From: Pyropia haitanensis | Lineage: Eukaryota > Rhodophyta > Bangiophyceae > Bangiales > Bangiaceae | Assembly (NCBI GenBank): GCA_008729055.1 | Contig: SDUX01000010.1 | Coordinates: 2,743,090-2,807,089, forward strand | Length of the DNA stretch: 64,000 nucleotides | Direction: 5' to 3' | In this document: positions 8,407 through 18,850 of the stretch, piece after piece | How positions within the stretch are numbered: position 1 is the stretch's first letter | How the letters are laid out: each line of letters begins with the position of its first letter | Notes under the pieces: model-generated | Told to the model about the DNA's origin: nothing | Databases searched by the model: none | Seen by the model: the letters and a program-made list of their open reading frames with translations, nothing else | Translations under genes and position numbers: made by a program

Positions 8407-10407
8407 TTACCCCGCCAAGCGATCGAACAATTCGTCCTCTGATCGAGGAACGCCTGCAACGGGAGCCCCACCGCTGACGGCACCCACCTCGTCAGTAGGC
8501 GATGCCGCCGTTCTCCGGGGCGTCGTCTGGGTAGCCGTGAGTCCGCCCTCACGTGCAGCGCCCGCCAGCGTTTGCCTGTCTGCGGGGGCCCATGGCATGG
8601 CGGCGAGGGGAGGATGTAGCGTCAATGGTGCCGCTACCTCGGCGATCCGGGGCCGTGCCCAGTGCGGAGTAGTCGCGCCAGGGGGAGGTAGTGCCCAGGG
8701 CGGCGCGGCTACAGCCGGCTGAGGAGACGTGAAGGGTCGCTCGACCGCGTCCGTCGGGGGTGGCACCGAGGGTGGCGTGGCGTCGGCGGTCGGAGGCGGT
8801 GCCCAGGATGGTGTGCCCCCATGGGGCGGTGGTGGCACCGAGGGGGAAGCAGCCGCAGCGAGTGGGGATGGCGTCAGTTGCTGGGTCACAACGTCCGGTC
8901 GAGGTGACGCCAGCAGGGGCAATCCCTGTGCAGGCGGGGCCGTAGCGGGGTGATACGCAGAGGGGTCGGACGGCGCAGCGAGCCGGTTTGGCGGTGGGTG
9001 TCGGGCTCCCGCGGCGACCAGGGGCGGTGCTCGTCGTAGCGCCGTCGCGGCCAGCGGGGGCATCCCCCTCGACAGTGTCGGCGAGACCCCCGCCGGGGGT
9101 GTCGCTGATGAGCACAAGCGTCCAGAGGTGGAGGGTGGTCGGGCGTAGACAGGGGGGGAGGGAGCGCGCGCTTGGTAGGAGGGTGGAAGGGAGGGGATTG
9201 GAGTCACAGAGACGTGCTCCAACGTGTCAGGAAGCTGCCACTGCCGCCCCGACAGAGCGCGGGAAAGTAGAGAGCAGGCTCCCCAGCTTCTAATGCACAC
9301 CGCCAAACGAGGCTCAGCAGCCTCGAGATACGAGATTGCAGCTTCCAGCTGCGCTCGCGAGTGGTTGCACAAGGTCTTGCCTGGGAGGTATCCCATAGCG
9401 CCAGCAACACAGGCCGCCAAGCGAGGACGGTCCCGCTCGGAAATTCCAATATTGGAATTGTACACGTTGTTCTTTGCAATACTTGGCTTTGGCGGCGGCA
9501 CCGTGCGGTGTTCCCGGCTCCCCTCCGTCCATGTGAATCCACCCCGCCCGTTGGTGCGTGCGCGAGAGCGCGCAACACCAGCCCCTCGGCGCGTCGGCGA
9601 CGGCCGAGGAAGTGCCACCCAGGTGGACGAGGCAATGGCCGGGGTGTGAGGCGGCACGCCAGCCGCCGGGGGGGGTGGCGGTGCTCGTGCGGACGGGAGG
9701 GGGGGCAGTATGCCAGCCGCCGCGGGGGGGAGAACCACGCCATCCGCCAGTGGGGGGGGCAGCACGCCAGCCGCCGGGGCGGGGGGCGGTGCGCCAGCCG
9801 TCGGGGGGGGGATCGCCACGCCAGCCGCCGGGGGGGGGCGGGGCACGTAAGACGCCGGGAGGAGGGGCGGTGCGCCGGCGGCCGGGGGGGGGGGCAGTAC
9901 GCCAGCCGCCACGGGGGAAGGCGGTGCGCCAGCCGTCGGGGCGGGGGGCGGCACGCCGGCCGCCGGGTGGGGGGGCGGTGCGCCAGCGGCCGTGGGGGGG
10001 GGCGGTGCGCCAGCCGTCGGGGCGGGGAGCGCCACGCCGGCCGCCGGGGGGGGGCGGGCCACGTCAGCCGCCGGGAGGGGGCGCGGTGCGCCAGCCGCCG
10101 GGGGAGGGGGCGGTGCGCCATCCGCCGCGGGGGGGTGACCCACGCCAGCCGCCAGTGGGGGGGCCGGAACGCCAGCCGCCGTGGGGGGGGGCGGTGCGCC
10201 AGCGGCTGTGTGGGGGGGCGGTGCGCCAGCCGTCGGGGGGGGGAGAGCCAAACCAGCCGCCAGAGGGGGGGGCTCCACGCGAGCCGCCGCGGGGGGGGGG
10301 AGCACACCAGCCGCCGGGGAGGGGGAAGGCACACTTGCCGACGGGGTGGGAGCTGGCGCGGCTGGGGAGGGGAGCCGCACGCCCACAGGTGGTGGTAAGG
10401 GGGGCAC
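8407..10407 (-). CDS. Proline-rich protein, second ORF of the transposon (start undetermined)
   Basis: An open frame of about 666 codons. No ATG is available: the frame is open upstream to a TGA near 10470, so this is probably a downstream exon or needs a start elsewhere. The N-terminal ~250 residues are a 9-residue Pro/Ala repeat (such as AAGVAIPPP), encoded by a 27-bp minisatellite. A non-repetitive middle follows, with the segment NVYNSNIGISERDRPRLAAC and a helical-looking stretch, then a Pro/Ala-rich tail. No family is recognised. The position between transposase and left end matches the place of a TnpA-like accessory gene in CACTA elements, but that role is inference only. Other frames are also open across the repeat because its unit is a multiple of three. 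Confidence 0.45.
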   Translation of the reverse strand: MPPLPPPVGVRLPSPAAPAPTPSASVPSPSPAAGVLPPPAAARVEPPPLAAGLALPPPTAGAPPPHTAAGAPPPPTAAGVPAPPLAAGVGHPPAADGAPPPPPAAGAPRPLPAADVARPPPAAGVALPAPTAGAPPPPTAAGAPPPHPAAGVPPPAPTAGAPPSPVAAGVLPPPPAAGAPPLLPASYVPRPPPAAGVAIPPPTAGAPPPAPAAGVLPPPLADGVVLPPAAAGILPPLPSARAPPPPPAAGVPPHTPAIASSTWVALPRPSPTRRGAGVARSRARTNGRGGFTWTEGSREHRTVPPPKPSIAKNNVYNSNIGISERDRPRLAACVAGAMGYLPGKTLCNHSRAQLEAAISYLEAAEPRLAVCIRSWGACSLLSRALSGRQWQLPDTLEHVSVTPIPSLPPSYQARAPSPPVYARPPSTSGRLCSSATPPAGVSPTLSRGMPPLAATALRRAPPLVAAGARHPPPNRLAAPSDPSAYHPATAPPAQGLPLLASPRPDVVTQQLTPSPLAAAASPSVPPPPHGGTPSWAPPPTADATPPSVPPPTDAVERPFTSPQPAVAAPPWALPPPGATTPHWARPRIAEVAAPLTLHPPLAAMPWAPADRQTLAGAAREGGLTATQTTPRRTAASPTDEVGAVSGGAPVAGVPRSEDELFDRLAG
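9650..10340. repeat. 27-bp minisatellite, about 25 units
   Basis: GC-rich units built on GCCAGCCGCCGGGGG with variable flanks. On the minus strand they encode 9-residue Pro/Ala repeats. The units keep a length divisible by three despite many G runs. Confidence 0.8.
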
Positions 10408-11082
10408 CTCGAACGGAAGACGAGCAGCTACGGCGGCGGCTGCTTGCAGGCCGCCTACTCATGGAGAGGGGCTCGATCAGGAAAAAATGAAGACGAGGGC
10501 GTCGAAGATGTACAAACAAGGGAATATCAGAGACAGGTTCTGTCCACCACTGCCGGTGCCGTCGAAGAAGCCGTCCCCCCATCACCCACCCCGCCCGCAG
10601 AGGTGAAAATGGATCAAACGCCATCCTCTCCTCGTCCCGCCCCCTCCCCGATCAAGACACATGGACGGCGCGCCAGCTACCGGCCCCGGCCCGTCAACAA
10701 ATAGAACAATGAGAATAAAACAGGGGAGGACAGGAACGTACCGTGCACCGCGGATCGTAGACGACGCGAACTGCGCCGCGGTGGTGCAGTTGCGCCCATC
10801 GGTCCGCTCCGCGTCGTCAGGATGGCAAAGCGCCTTCTTGTGGATGTGTGAGAGGCGAGCAGGACAAAGGCGCTAGTGCGAGACGGGGTCAACGACGATC
10901 GTGCAGTCAATGACACCAACAGGCCCCGGTGCGAGAAGCGAGGTCCTTTTACCCTCCAGCACCTCCGGAGATCGAGGCGCAGCCGGCGAAGCGCCGCGGC
11001 GCTGTAGATGAAGCGTGATGGCCATTTCAAAGGAAAAGTTCAACCAAAAACAATTCACCAGCTTCGGAAACAAAAAGTTTAA
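10408..11082. other. Intra-transposon region between the two ORFs
   Basis: No convincing gene. Small minus-strand frames are arginine/serine-rich and resemble nothing known. It may hold an intron or upstream exon of the 8407-10407 ORF, since that frame lacks an ATG. Confidence 0.4.
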
Positions 11083-14000
11083 TCAGAAGCTTGAGAACGG
11101 CTCCCGCGGAAAAAGAATGTGGTGCTTTCCTCGCGTGAAGAGGGTGCCTACAACTGCGTCGATGGCGCCAACGGAAACGTATCGCCGCCGCCCACCAAAG
11201 CTTCCAAAACACGGCAAGCCAAAGCGAAGCTCTGGAAGACCATACTTGCCCAGACGATCGCGCCCAGAGCAAATGCACTCGATATAGGCAAAAGCCCGTG
11301 GAGCCCCACCAGCGAAAACCGCGACGTAGTGCAAGACGAGCCCGTACGTCTGGACGCTCACCTCTTGAACGCCTCCAGAAGACGTCTCGACGCGGTCTGT
11401 TGACCGCACACGGACGAAGTTGCTTCTCCGGCGCATCGAGTCGTCATCTGAAGGGGCGGCTTTGGAGCCAACCACAACGCCATTAGCGAGGCGCACCCGG
11501 CCATATTTCATGCCACGTACATGTCCAGGTACGGGCTCGACGCCCTCGACCGCCAGCACCGCGTGCATTGCGGCTAGCTCTGGTCCAACAAGGAGCACCG
11601 CCTTCTGACGCGGCGGCAACAGCACAAAATCAGATCCACCAACCATAGGATATGTTTGCTCTGCCGACTTTTTCGAAGATGACAGCTTCCCATTTGCCGC
11701 TGACCAGGCATCCGGAAGAAATCTTTCCCCAAAAGCCGTAATCAGCTCCGCCTGGTACTTGCGCGAAATGGACTTGACAAGACTTGGATACGGGCTTGAT
11801 CTTGACCCGACAAGCCTTGGTAGCGTGCCAATCAGCCGCTCCATTCCGAATTGCCAGTAGGTCCAAATAGGCCCACAGCTGCGGATGTTGGGCGCAATGT
11901 CCAGCAAAGCAGCGATTGTCGACCGGCAAAACGGCAGCCTGGCCTCCTCGCCGCGATAGACAAGGGCGTAGTACTCTTGACAAAACCGCTTGACGCCTTC
12001 ATCCACTGCGCTCAACTCCTCCAGCGACAAAGGACGTGGTCGAAAAAGAAGCCTGCAGGCTTTGACCAGGTGCATGACCATGTTGTAAAGCGGCTGGGAA
12101 AGGCGGCCAGCCAAGACAACCTCCGCCGTAGAAAGCAAAAACACCAGCCAGTCCACTGCTTTGTACGATCTGAAGGAGACAGCTAAATTTCGCAACGACC
12201 GCGCCTGAGAGCACGGCACAGTTGCCCTTGCATTGCGAAGCTCGCGTCCAACTTCCGCCACGACGGCGGGGGCCATCGCCATGTCACTTGATCCGTCACC
12301 TTCGGCGCCCATTTGACCAGAGAAAATGAGCCATAGCAGCGGTGTGACGTTGAGGAGCAGTAGGTGCATGCAGTCGTAGGGCATCACGGACGGTCCGCAA
12401 GCCCACAGGTATGACAAACCAGGATACTTGAGACGGTGCTCAGCGCTTGGCGAGCAAAACAGGGAGTATCCCTTGAACCCCGACAGTTTTCTTAATTCTG
12501 TGACGCGAGCTTGAGGTCTTCCTTCCCGACGGGCAGACTCCACTCGCTCAACCTGTTCAGCGATAGAGGCGGCGGTGCGTCGTGGAGCCGGGCAGCTGTC
12601 TACAGCGAATAAAATAGCCCCGGACCTTGGGTCAACAGGCGGATAGTAAGTATGAGACCTATAGTAGACGCCACTAAAGGCCCGGAAGCGGTTGGGTTGG
12701 TGCCCGTTGTGTCCGGTGGCGTTCATGATCTTGTCCCCCCCAGGCATATCTGAGGAGACGTGCAGGAGGTAGCCTCGTAGCGTGTGCTCTCCGGGCCTGC
12801 CTGCGACCTTGATGCCTGGCACACCAATTGCCAGAGTATTCAGCTCCTCAGCCAATGGGTGAAGGAAAGATTCCAGGTCAGCTGGTTGCTTGGGGCCCGG
12901 AGTTACGCCAACAAGAAGTTGATTGACCACCCTTGTCCGACAATTAGCGTCGAGGTTCAGAATCGACACGACAATGGGCCACCCTTGAAATCCTTGTTGC
13001 CTCCAAACCTCAAAACCGTCGGTGGAAAGGCTCAAAGCCACGTCGGTGTCGGCCCGAAAACATCCGCGTTGAACCGCATTTCGAAAGTTCGAGCCGTCGT
13101 ACCAATCCTCGTAGCTACTGATTGGCTGCGACGCCCGTGCTCTCGCGTGAGCCATTCCTGCAGTCATGTCTACTCCGAGGACGGGATCCTCTAGCATTGC
13201 TGTGAGCCATGGTATCAACAACCAGTAGGTTACCTGCCGACGAGGGGTAGTCAAGTCAGCCTTGTACCGCGACTGCTGGCAGATATCACACGCGGTCAAG
13301 GTCGACCGTGCGGCAGTGAACGCAATGCATCCTGAAGGACAGGTATCAACGAGCACCTCGTGTAGGTCCACTGCGGCGCTGACGAGTCTCTGCTGCCGGT
13401 ACGGCGAGCGGTATTGGAGTTGATGACTCTCGAGACGCAAAAGGTCGCCAAGCGCTTCCCTGGATAGGTGATGATAAACAGACACAGAAAAAAAGGCGAG
13501 GTCGTGTATGACGGCTCGAAACTGGTCTACGGGGAGGACCACTTGGTTCTTGAAAGCCCGGTCGGCGGCAGGCACAGGGGACACATCGAGAAGATTCTCC
13601 TCCTCACTATCGCCGACGGACCCCTTGTCATCGTCGACGGACTCCGAGTCTACCTCCCCGTCCGTGGAGCAGCCTGCAGACCCGTCCTCACTACCATCCC
13701 AAAGGTTGAGAACCCCCCCCCCCTCCAATCCCCCCCCCCCCTCCCCCTCCTCCCCACCATCCCCAGTCGCCTCCCCCTCGTCAGCGCCCCCATCCAGCCG
13801 CTCCCCCCCAACAACCCGCTCCGCCGCCGGTTGTCCCGTTGCACGGCCCGCCCAAGAGCCTCCCGTGCACCCCCTTGGATCTGCACGGACGTGACCATCT
13901 TGTCCACCAGGGGGCAGGAAGCCAACGTCCGCCCCGCCGCCGCCGTGGAGCACGTCTCCCACGCCAGCCCCTCCTCTGCGTCCAGTTGCGCTCACTTCGC

Positions 14001-14139
14001 TCTGAGCTCTTGATGCTTGGGGCCGCTTGCGGCCGCGGTGATTGTAGAATGTAGCCCGCGACACCATGCGGCCGCCGGCGGTCCCTTCATCCGTGCACCT
14101 CCAGCAAAGACAGAGGCGGTCGTCCCCGCGGTTGGCCAT
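11083..14139 (-). CDS. CACTA-type transposase (tnp2 / Transposase_21 family)
   Basis: About 1,018 residues from ATG 14139 (MANRGDD). The frame is open further upstream to a GTG at 14253, but that stretch is low-complexity. Visible in order: a Cys-rich N-terminal motif (LCLCWRC); a long acidic/Gly-rich linker to about residue 190; a Cys pair segment near 275 (CPSGC then CDICQQSRY); the tnp2 core from about 365 with LSTDGFEVW, then the PGPKQPADLESFLHPLAEEL motif, and GHNGH; and a DCMHLLLLNV motif near 590. These are typical of plant and algal CACTA transposases, which cut and paste DNA bounded by matching inverted repeats. The first catalytic Asp is probably in STDGF; the others I do not assign. 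The frame is intact, so the element may be recent or active. Confidence 0.82.
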   Translation of the reverse strand: MANRGDDRLCLCWRCTDEGTAGGRMVSRATFYNHRGRKRPQASRAQSEVSATGRRGGAGVGDVLHGGGGADVGFLPPGGQDGHVRADPRGCTGGSWAGRATGQPAAERVVGGERLDGGADEGEATGDGGEEGEGGGGLEGGGVLNLWDGSEDGSAGCSTDGEVDSESVDDDKGSVGDSEEENLLDVSPVPAADRAFKNQVVLPVDQFRAVIHDLAFFSVSVYHHLSREALGDLLRLESHQLQYRSPYRQQRLVSAAVDLHEVLVDTCPSGCIAFTAARSTLTACDICQQSRYKADLTTPRRQVTYWLLIPWLTAMLEDPVLGVDMTAGMAHARARASQPISSYEDWYDGSNFRNAVQRGCFRADTDVALSLSTDGFEVWRQQGFQGWPIVVSILNLDANCRTRVVNQLLVGVTPGPKQPADLESFLHPLAEELNTLAIGVPGIKVAGRPGEHTLRGYLLHVSSDMPGGDKIMNATGHNGHQPNRFRAFSGVYYRSHTYYPPVDPRSGAILFAVDSCPAPRRTAASIAEQVERVESARREGRPQARVTELRKLSGFKGYSLFCSPSAEHRLKYPGLSYLWACGPSVMPYDCMHLLLLNVTPLLWLIFSGQMGAEGDGSSDMAMAPAVVAEVGRELRNARATVPCSQARSLRNLAVSFRSYKAVDWLVFLLSTAEVVLAGRLSQPLYNMVMHLVKACRLLFRPRPLSLEELSAVDEGVKRFCQEYYALVYRGEEARLPFCRSTIAALLDIAPNIRSCGPIWTYWQFGMERLIGTLPRLVGSRSSPYPSLVKSISRKYQAELITAFGERFLPDAWSAANGKLSSSKKSAEQTYPMVGGSDFVLLPPRQKAVLLVGPELAAMHAVLAVEGVEPVPGHVRGMKYGRVRLANGVVVGSKAAPSDDDSMRRRSNFVRVRSTDRVETSSGGVQEVSVQTYGLVLHYVAVFAGGAPRAFAYIECICSGRDRLGKYGLPELRFGLPCFGSFGGRRRYVSVGAIDAVVGTLFTRGKHHILFPREPFSSF

Positions 14140-14360
14140 GGGAAAGAGAGTGAGGAGCGGGAGGGGGACGACGGTGTCAAGGGGGGGGGGGCAAACGACA
14201 ACGGGGAGAAGGGCTCGAAGACGGCGGTGGGAGGGGGGGGGGCAACAGAGCACACGGGGGGAAAGACGACAGCGTCGTGTGGTGGTCGATGCGTGGCGGC
14301 GGGTGGAACCCTGGAGTGCGATGGCGCCGATCAGACGCCAGTGGATGGCTCACCGGTCAC

Positions 14361-14370
14361 GTATTTATGT
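14361..14370 (-). promoter_or_regulatory. TATA-like element upstream of the transposase
   Basis: ACATAAATAC on the minus strand, about 225 bp upstream of ATG 14139. The distance resembles TATA-to-ATG spacing in the two monooxygenase genes. Weak on its own. Confidence 0.35.
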
Positions 14371-14618
14371 GGTCGGGCAGGCCCGCTGTCGTTGCCTCAG
14401 GGCCGGCAAGAGGCATTGGCCATCGGTTGTCCACAGCCAATGAAAGCACACAGTACCAGGCAGTGGCATCCAGGAGAACCTGCCAGAAATTTCCACTGGC
14501 TTCAGGATCCAGCCGGATCAACAGCGAAGGATCTAGACGATTCGCCATTGGACAGTTCTAGATTCTTCTACCTAGCTGCCTGGATAACCAGAAAGGAGGC
14601 GGGTTATCCAGCCCGACT

Positions 14619-14649
14619 CCTGGATAACCCGCCGAAATTTCCCGTAGGG
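14619..14649 (-). repeat. Right terminal inverted repeat of the transposon
   Basis: Reads CCCTACGGGAAATTTC inward on the minus strand, matching the left end. The CCA target duplication follows at 14650-14652. Subterminal TGGATAACC motifs lie just inside at 14581-14627. Confidence 0.88.
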
Positions 14650-14652
14650 CCA

Positions 14653-15430
14653 GAAACACTGTCCGCCCATCTCCTGGAGGTACAAAACGTACCCGTAGGG
14701 CCCATCGCGGTCGCGCGCCCGCACCACCACGGCTGTGGGTGGGGAGGTGCCCCCGGCCACTCCCGCCCGCACTCCACAGGGGGTGGTGGCGGCGGATGCT
14801 CAAGATGATGGACATCGCTCGAGTGGCCACACGGCGGCGGCGGCGGAGAGCCGAGGTCGACACCGCGCTGCCATCGTCGATGGAGCGGAGAGAAGACATA
14901 AATTGGTAGCCGTACGGGCGGGGGGCCATGATGGCGGCCTCTTGATAGGACGGCATGGCCGGCCCGGGGCGGTGCACGCGGCGGGGCCGCAATAGCGGAG
15001 AGGTGACCGATCCCCTGCTGTGCACGAGACCGAGCCGGGGACGTACGAGCGGACAAGAAAAACAGTGAGCGATGGCGGCGGAGCGTAGGCTTCCCTCTTG
15101 CGATGATTGGTCGCGAGCAAGGCGGCCGGCTGCGCCAGCGACGTGGTGTGGTCGGCAACCGGGAATGCGACACGACCGGACCGATGACAGCCGGACATAG
15201 GTACCCTTACAGTAGTCTCTGGCAGACCTGTCGACGTCGATGCCAACTAGCTAGTAGCCAGCGGTCATTGATAATTCGTTGGCAGCATGTGATCAAAATG
15301 TATTCATTGGATGTCTGCAAGTGTGCGTTGGCAGGGATCTTTAAAGAGAGGAGTTGGAATTGTCGTGTACTGAGTTCCCTGGCCTTCAGAACAGAGCCTT
15401 GCTCTGTTCACCGCCACTCCTCTCTCTGTG
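14653..15430. other. Flank beyond the transposon; remnant of duplication, then unannotated DNA
   Basis: 14650-14790 continues the copy B duplication. Beyond it, to about 15430, short frames on both strands have no recognisable domain and composition becomes less GC-biased. No gene can be supported. Confidence 0.5.
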
Positions 15431-18400
15431 CGCGCCGGCCGTGTTGCGGCTGTGCGGTGGGTGGCCCCCGTCCTGCGTGACGACGTCCACATTTGGGCTG
15501 CTGTTGGGCGCCGGCGCGCGGCCATGTCGTTTCCGTCAACGTCAGGCGGCGCTTGTTGCTATCAACCGGTGTCTCCATTTCGTCGATTGACGCACAGCAA
15601 CGCCCACCGCTCTCCCCGTCGCCGCCGTCGCGACAACGCCAAACATCCGCCGCCATCCGCCACTCACGGAGATAACCCCAAACATCCACCGCCATCAGGC
15701 ATAAAGCAGCGCCGACGGAGGTACGACGGCCTACACAGGCCCTTGTTGTTGCCAAAGCTCGCCCCAGCCAGTCAAAGCTCGCCAAGCCCTCCTGTACCGC
15801 CACGAAAACGCCATCGCGGCCGCCGCCACCTCCGCAGCTGGCATCAGTCGACACGCACACACGGCGGCAACAGCCGCAGCAGCGCCCGCCAGGCCGCCCA
15901 GAGCGCTCTCATGCTGCCGCCACCGCCGCCATGCAGCGCACGGGTAGCGGCAGCGGCTGCTGTCGTCGCCTCACACGACAGACAACACCTCCGCCGTCAT
16001 CATCGCCGCCGCCACAAACGACAATTACCGCCTCCGCCGTCATCACCGCCGCCGCAGCGGCGGCCGCCACAGTTCCAGCCATCACAGGAGGGGTCGCGGC
16101 CGCCGCCGCAGCCGATGTGCCGCCGCAGCTACGGCTGCCACAGCTACGGCCGCCACATCAGCCATTGGCGCCACTACCCGTGCTTCGTGCGGGCGATGAC
16201 GCGACAGCAAAATACAGCAACGGGTGGCGTGCGTCACTTCCGCTACACGCCTGCGGCAGCAGCACGCGCGGCAACGGAGGCAGTGGCTGGGGCAGCGGAG
16301 GCCGCCCCAGAGGCGGCAACAGCGGCTGCGGCGCTAAAGGAAGCACTGCCAGTACAAGCGGAAATAAACAGTGCGGAGGCGTCGGTCACCGCGGCAGCCT
16401 CGGTGGCTGAGTCAGTCACGTAGGCGATGCCGGGTACGGCGGCTTCCGCCGCAAGTACGTCGACAGCAGCGGCGGCGGTGGTGGCGACAGGATCGGCGAA
16501 GGCGGTGGCGGTGGCAGTAGCGGCGGCAACGACGGCGACGGCAGTGGCGACTTTGGCGGCGACAGACCCCACATTGCCAGTGATGGCATAGGAGCGACAG
16601 ACTCCACTCCGACGCGACAAGAACAGTATCGACCGCGCTGGCCGTGACAGTGACAGCGGAGGCGACAGTCACGCAGGAGCAGCGACGGCAACGACAGACG
16701 TCGTGGCGGTGGCAGCGACAGCGACAACGGCGGTTGCCGCGACAGTGGCGACGGCGACGCCAACGAGAAACTTCGCTGAGGCCGGCGCAACAGCGCCAAC
16801 GGCGCTAGCTACGTGAGCAGCAGCGACGGTGACCGCGACGGAGGGCACGTTGGCGGCAGCGTCAGTGGAAGCGGAGGTAGACACTGCAGACGGCACGGCG
16901 GCGACACCCACAGATGTCTTGAAGACGGCAGGGACAGAGCACCCGGCGGCTGCACCGACGGCGGCGTAGCAGCGGACGTAACTGAGCCCGTTGCGGCCAC
17001 GACAGACGCCGCGACGGCAGCTGCAACAGATAATGCGGCGGCGGCTGCAAGGGGCATCACGGCTGTGCCAGTGACAGCTTCACCGACGGCGGCCACTACA
17101 TCCGTGGCGGACGTGGCCGCGACAGCGCCAGCGCCAGCGTCAGCGACATAGACCGCGGTGCCGGCCGCCGCGGCGTCACCAACCGCGACGACAAGTGCCA
17201 CAGCGACTGCGACAGCGGTAGCCACAGACGCCGCCGTGGCAGAACGACAGACAGCGCGGTGGCTGCAGCCCTGAACACGGCACAGAAGAACACCGCCGCA
17301 TGGTTAGCGACAGCAGCAACGGCGGCGACCGCGAATGCGGCAAGAGCAACGGCTCTGACGGTGGGGGCGGCAGCGGTAGTGACAGACGCCGCAACGGCGG
17401 CCACGACAAACGCCCCAAACCGGCACGGCTGCCGCGACGAACGCCGCGGCGGCGGCAGCGACAAGACTTCGTCGGAAAACGCAACAAAAGCCGCGGCGGA
17501 CGCAGCGACAGTGGCGGTTCAGCGCAACGTCAGCCGCGTGAGAGGCCGCGACTGCGGCCGCGCCAGAGACCGCGACAACGGCCACGATAGGCGTCATGGT
17601 AGCGGCAACGACAGCAACACCGGCGGCGACACAAACTGCCCTCCGCGACAGTGGCCGCGACAGCGGCCGCGACAGCGGCACTTGCAACGGCAGCGACGGG
17701 CGCGTCGGCGATGAGAGCGACAGACGCACCGGCGGCGACACAAACTGCCCTCCGCGACAGTGGCCGCGACAGCGGCAGCTGCAACGGCAACGACCGCCGC
17801 GTCCGCGATGGTAGCGAAAGACGCACCGGCGGCGACACAAACTGCCCACCGCGACAGTGGCCGCGACAGCGGCAGCTGCAACGGCGGTGGCCGCCGCGAC
17901 AGTGGCCTCCGGTGGCGGCGGCGACACAGGCCACGGCGGCGGCCGTGGCACAGCTTGCACGCCGTGACGGCGGCCCTGACAGCGAAAGCGGCAGCGGCGG
18001 CCACGACGGAAGACGCGGTGGCCGCGACAGTGGCAGCGGCATCGGCATTGACATGGGGAGTGGCGGTGGCAGCAACAATCGAAGCGGCAGCTTCCAACAG
18101 CCGCAGCAGCGGCCGCGCCGACGGTCGCGACAGCAGCAGCGCCAGAGGCCGCGGCGGCGGGCGCGACACAGGTGGTCTGCCGACAGGCGCTGCGGCGACA
18201 GCAGCGATGTAAGGGCGATACCAGTGACAACGGTTGCCGCGGAGACTGCACCAGCGCCAACGGCGGCGGCAGCGATGGATGCCGCGGCAGCGGGAGCGAC
18301 ATCGACCGTGGCGGCGGAAGCGACAGCCGCAGTGGCGACGGCGGCGAAGGCGGCAGCCGCGACAGCGACGACAGACGTCGAGACAGCGGCAACAAAAGTG

Positions 18401-18850
18401 GCCACCCTCGTCGATCGCAACAGTCACAGTCAACGCCGTGCAGTGACTGAGGGCGCAACAGAAGCCGCCACAAAAAACGTGGGAGCTGCAGCGACTGCGG
18501 CAACGGCGACGGCAGAACCAGCAGCAGCGCCGACGGACGCGAGGAGGACAGCGTCAGCGGCAACTACAGCTGCAGCGGCGGTGGTCGTGGCAACGGCAGA
18601 GGCGGCGGCGGCAACAGACGCCGGGACGACGGCAGCTAAAGCGGCAGCGGCGGCGGCCGCGGCTGCGGCAGACCCAACAACAGGACCAGCTGCAACGCGA
18701 GCGGGAAGACCGCAGCCGCCAGCGGATCGTGACAAAGTCGACGAGAACGCAGTCGACAACAGGAGCGGGGCGGCAATGACGATTGGTGGCCTGCCTTGAT
18801 GGGGGGGCGATGGCGAGAACCGTGCCATGACGTCACTACCGGTGGGCGTC
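15430..18850. repeat. Low-complexity CGN-trinucleotide-rich DNA
   Basis: Dominated by degenerate GCGGCAGCGACA-like triplet arrays, so all six frames are long and consist of Ala/Thr/Arg/Pro. Composition changes gradually and no frame stands out, so the ORFs are treated as by-products. Confidence 0.65.
17618..17900. repeat. Tandem repeat of about 100 bp, three units
   Basis: The block CACCGGCGGCGACACAAACT recurs at 17618, 17727 and 17823, each followed by GACAGTGGCCGCGACAGCGG. Unit lengths are 109 and 96 bp. Confidence 0.8.

Larger units (their letters stand above)
8135..14649 (-). mobile_element. CACTA-type (EnSpm/CMC) DNA transposon, apparently complete
   Basis: Ends are 31-bp imperfect terminal inverted repeats starting CCCTAC (8135-8165 and 14619-14649). 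A 3-bp direct repeat CCA flanks them (8132-8134 and 14650-14652). Joining the flanks recovers the sequence of copy A around 2746-2748, where there is one CCA, so the insertion is documented by an empty paralogous site. Inside are a tnp2-domain transposase (11083-14139, minus), a second minus-strand ORF (8407-10407), and clusters of CTGGATAACCAG-type repeats near both ends. Three-bp target duplication, subterminal repeats and tnp2 are hallmarks of the CACTA superfamily; the CCCTAC end differs slightly from classic CACTA/G. Confidence 0.88.

Noticed and set aside
14140..14253. Upstream extension of the transposase to 14253
   Set aside because: It begins at GTG and is hydrophobic/proline low-complexity. 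ATG 14139 fits better with the Cys-rich start.
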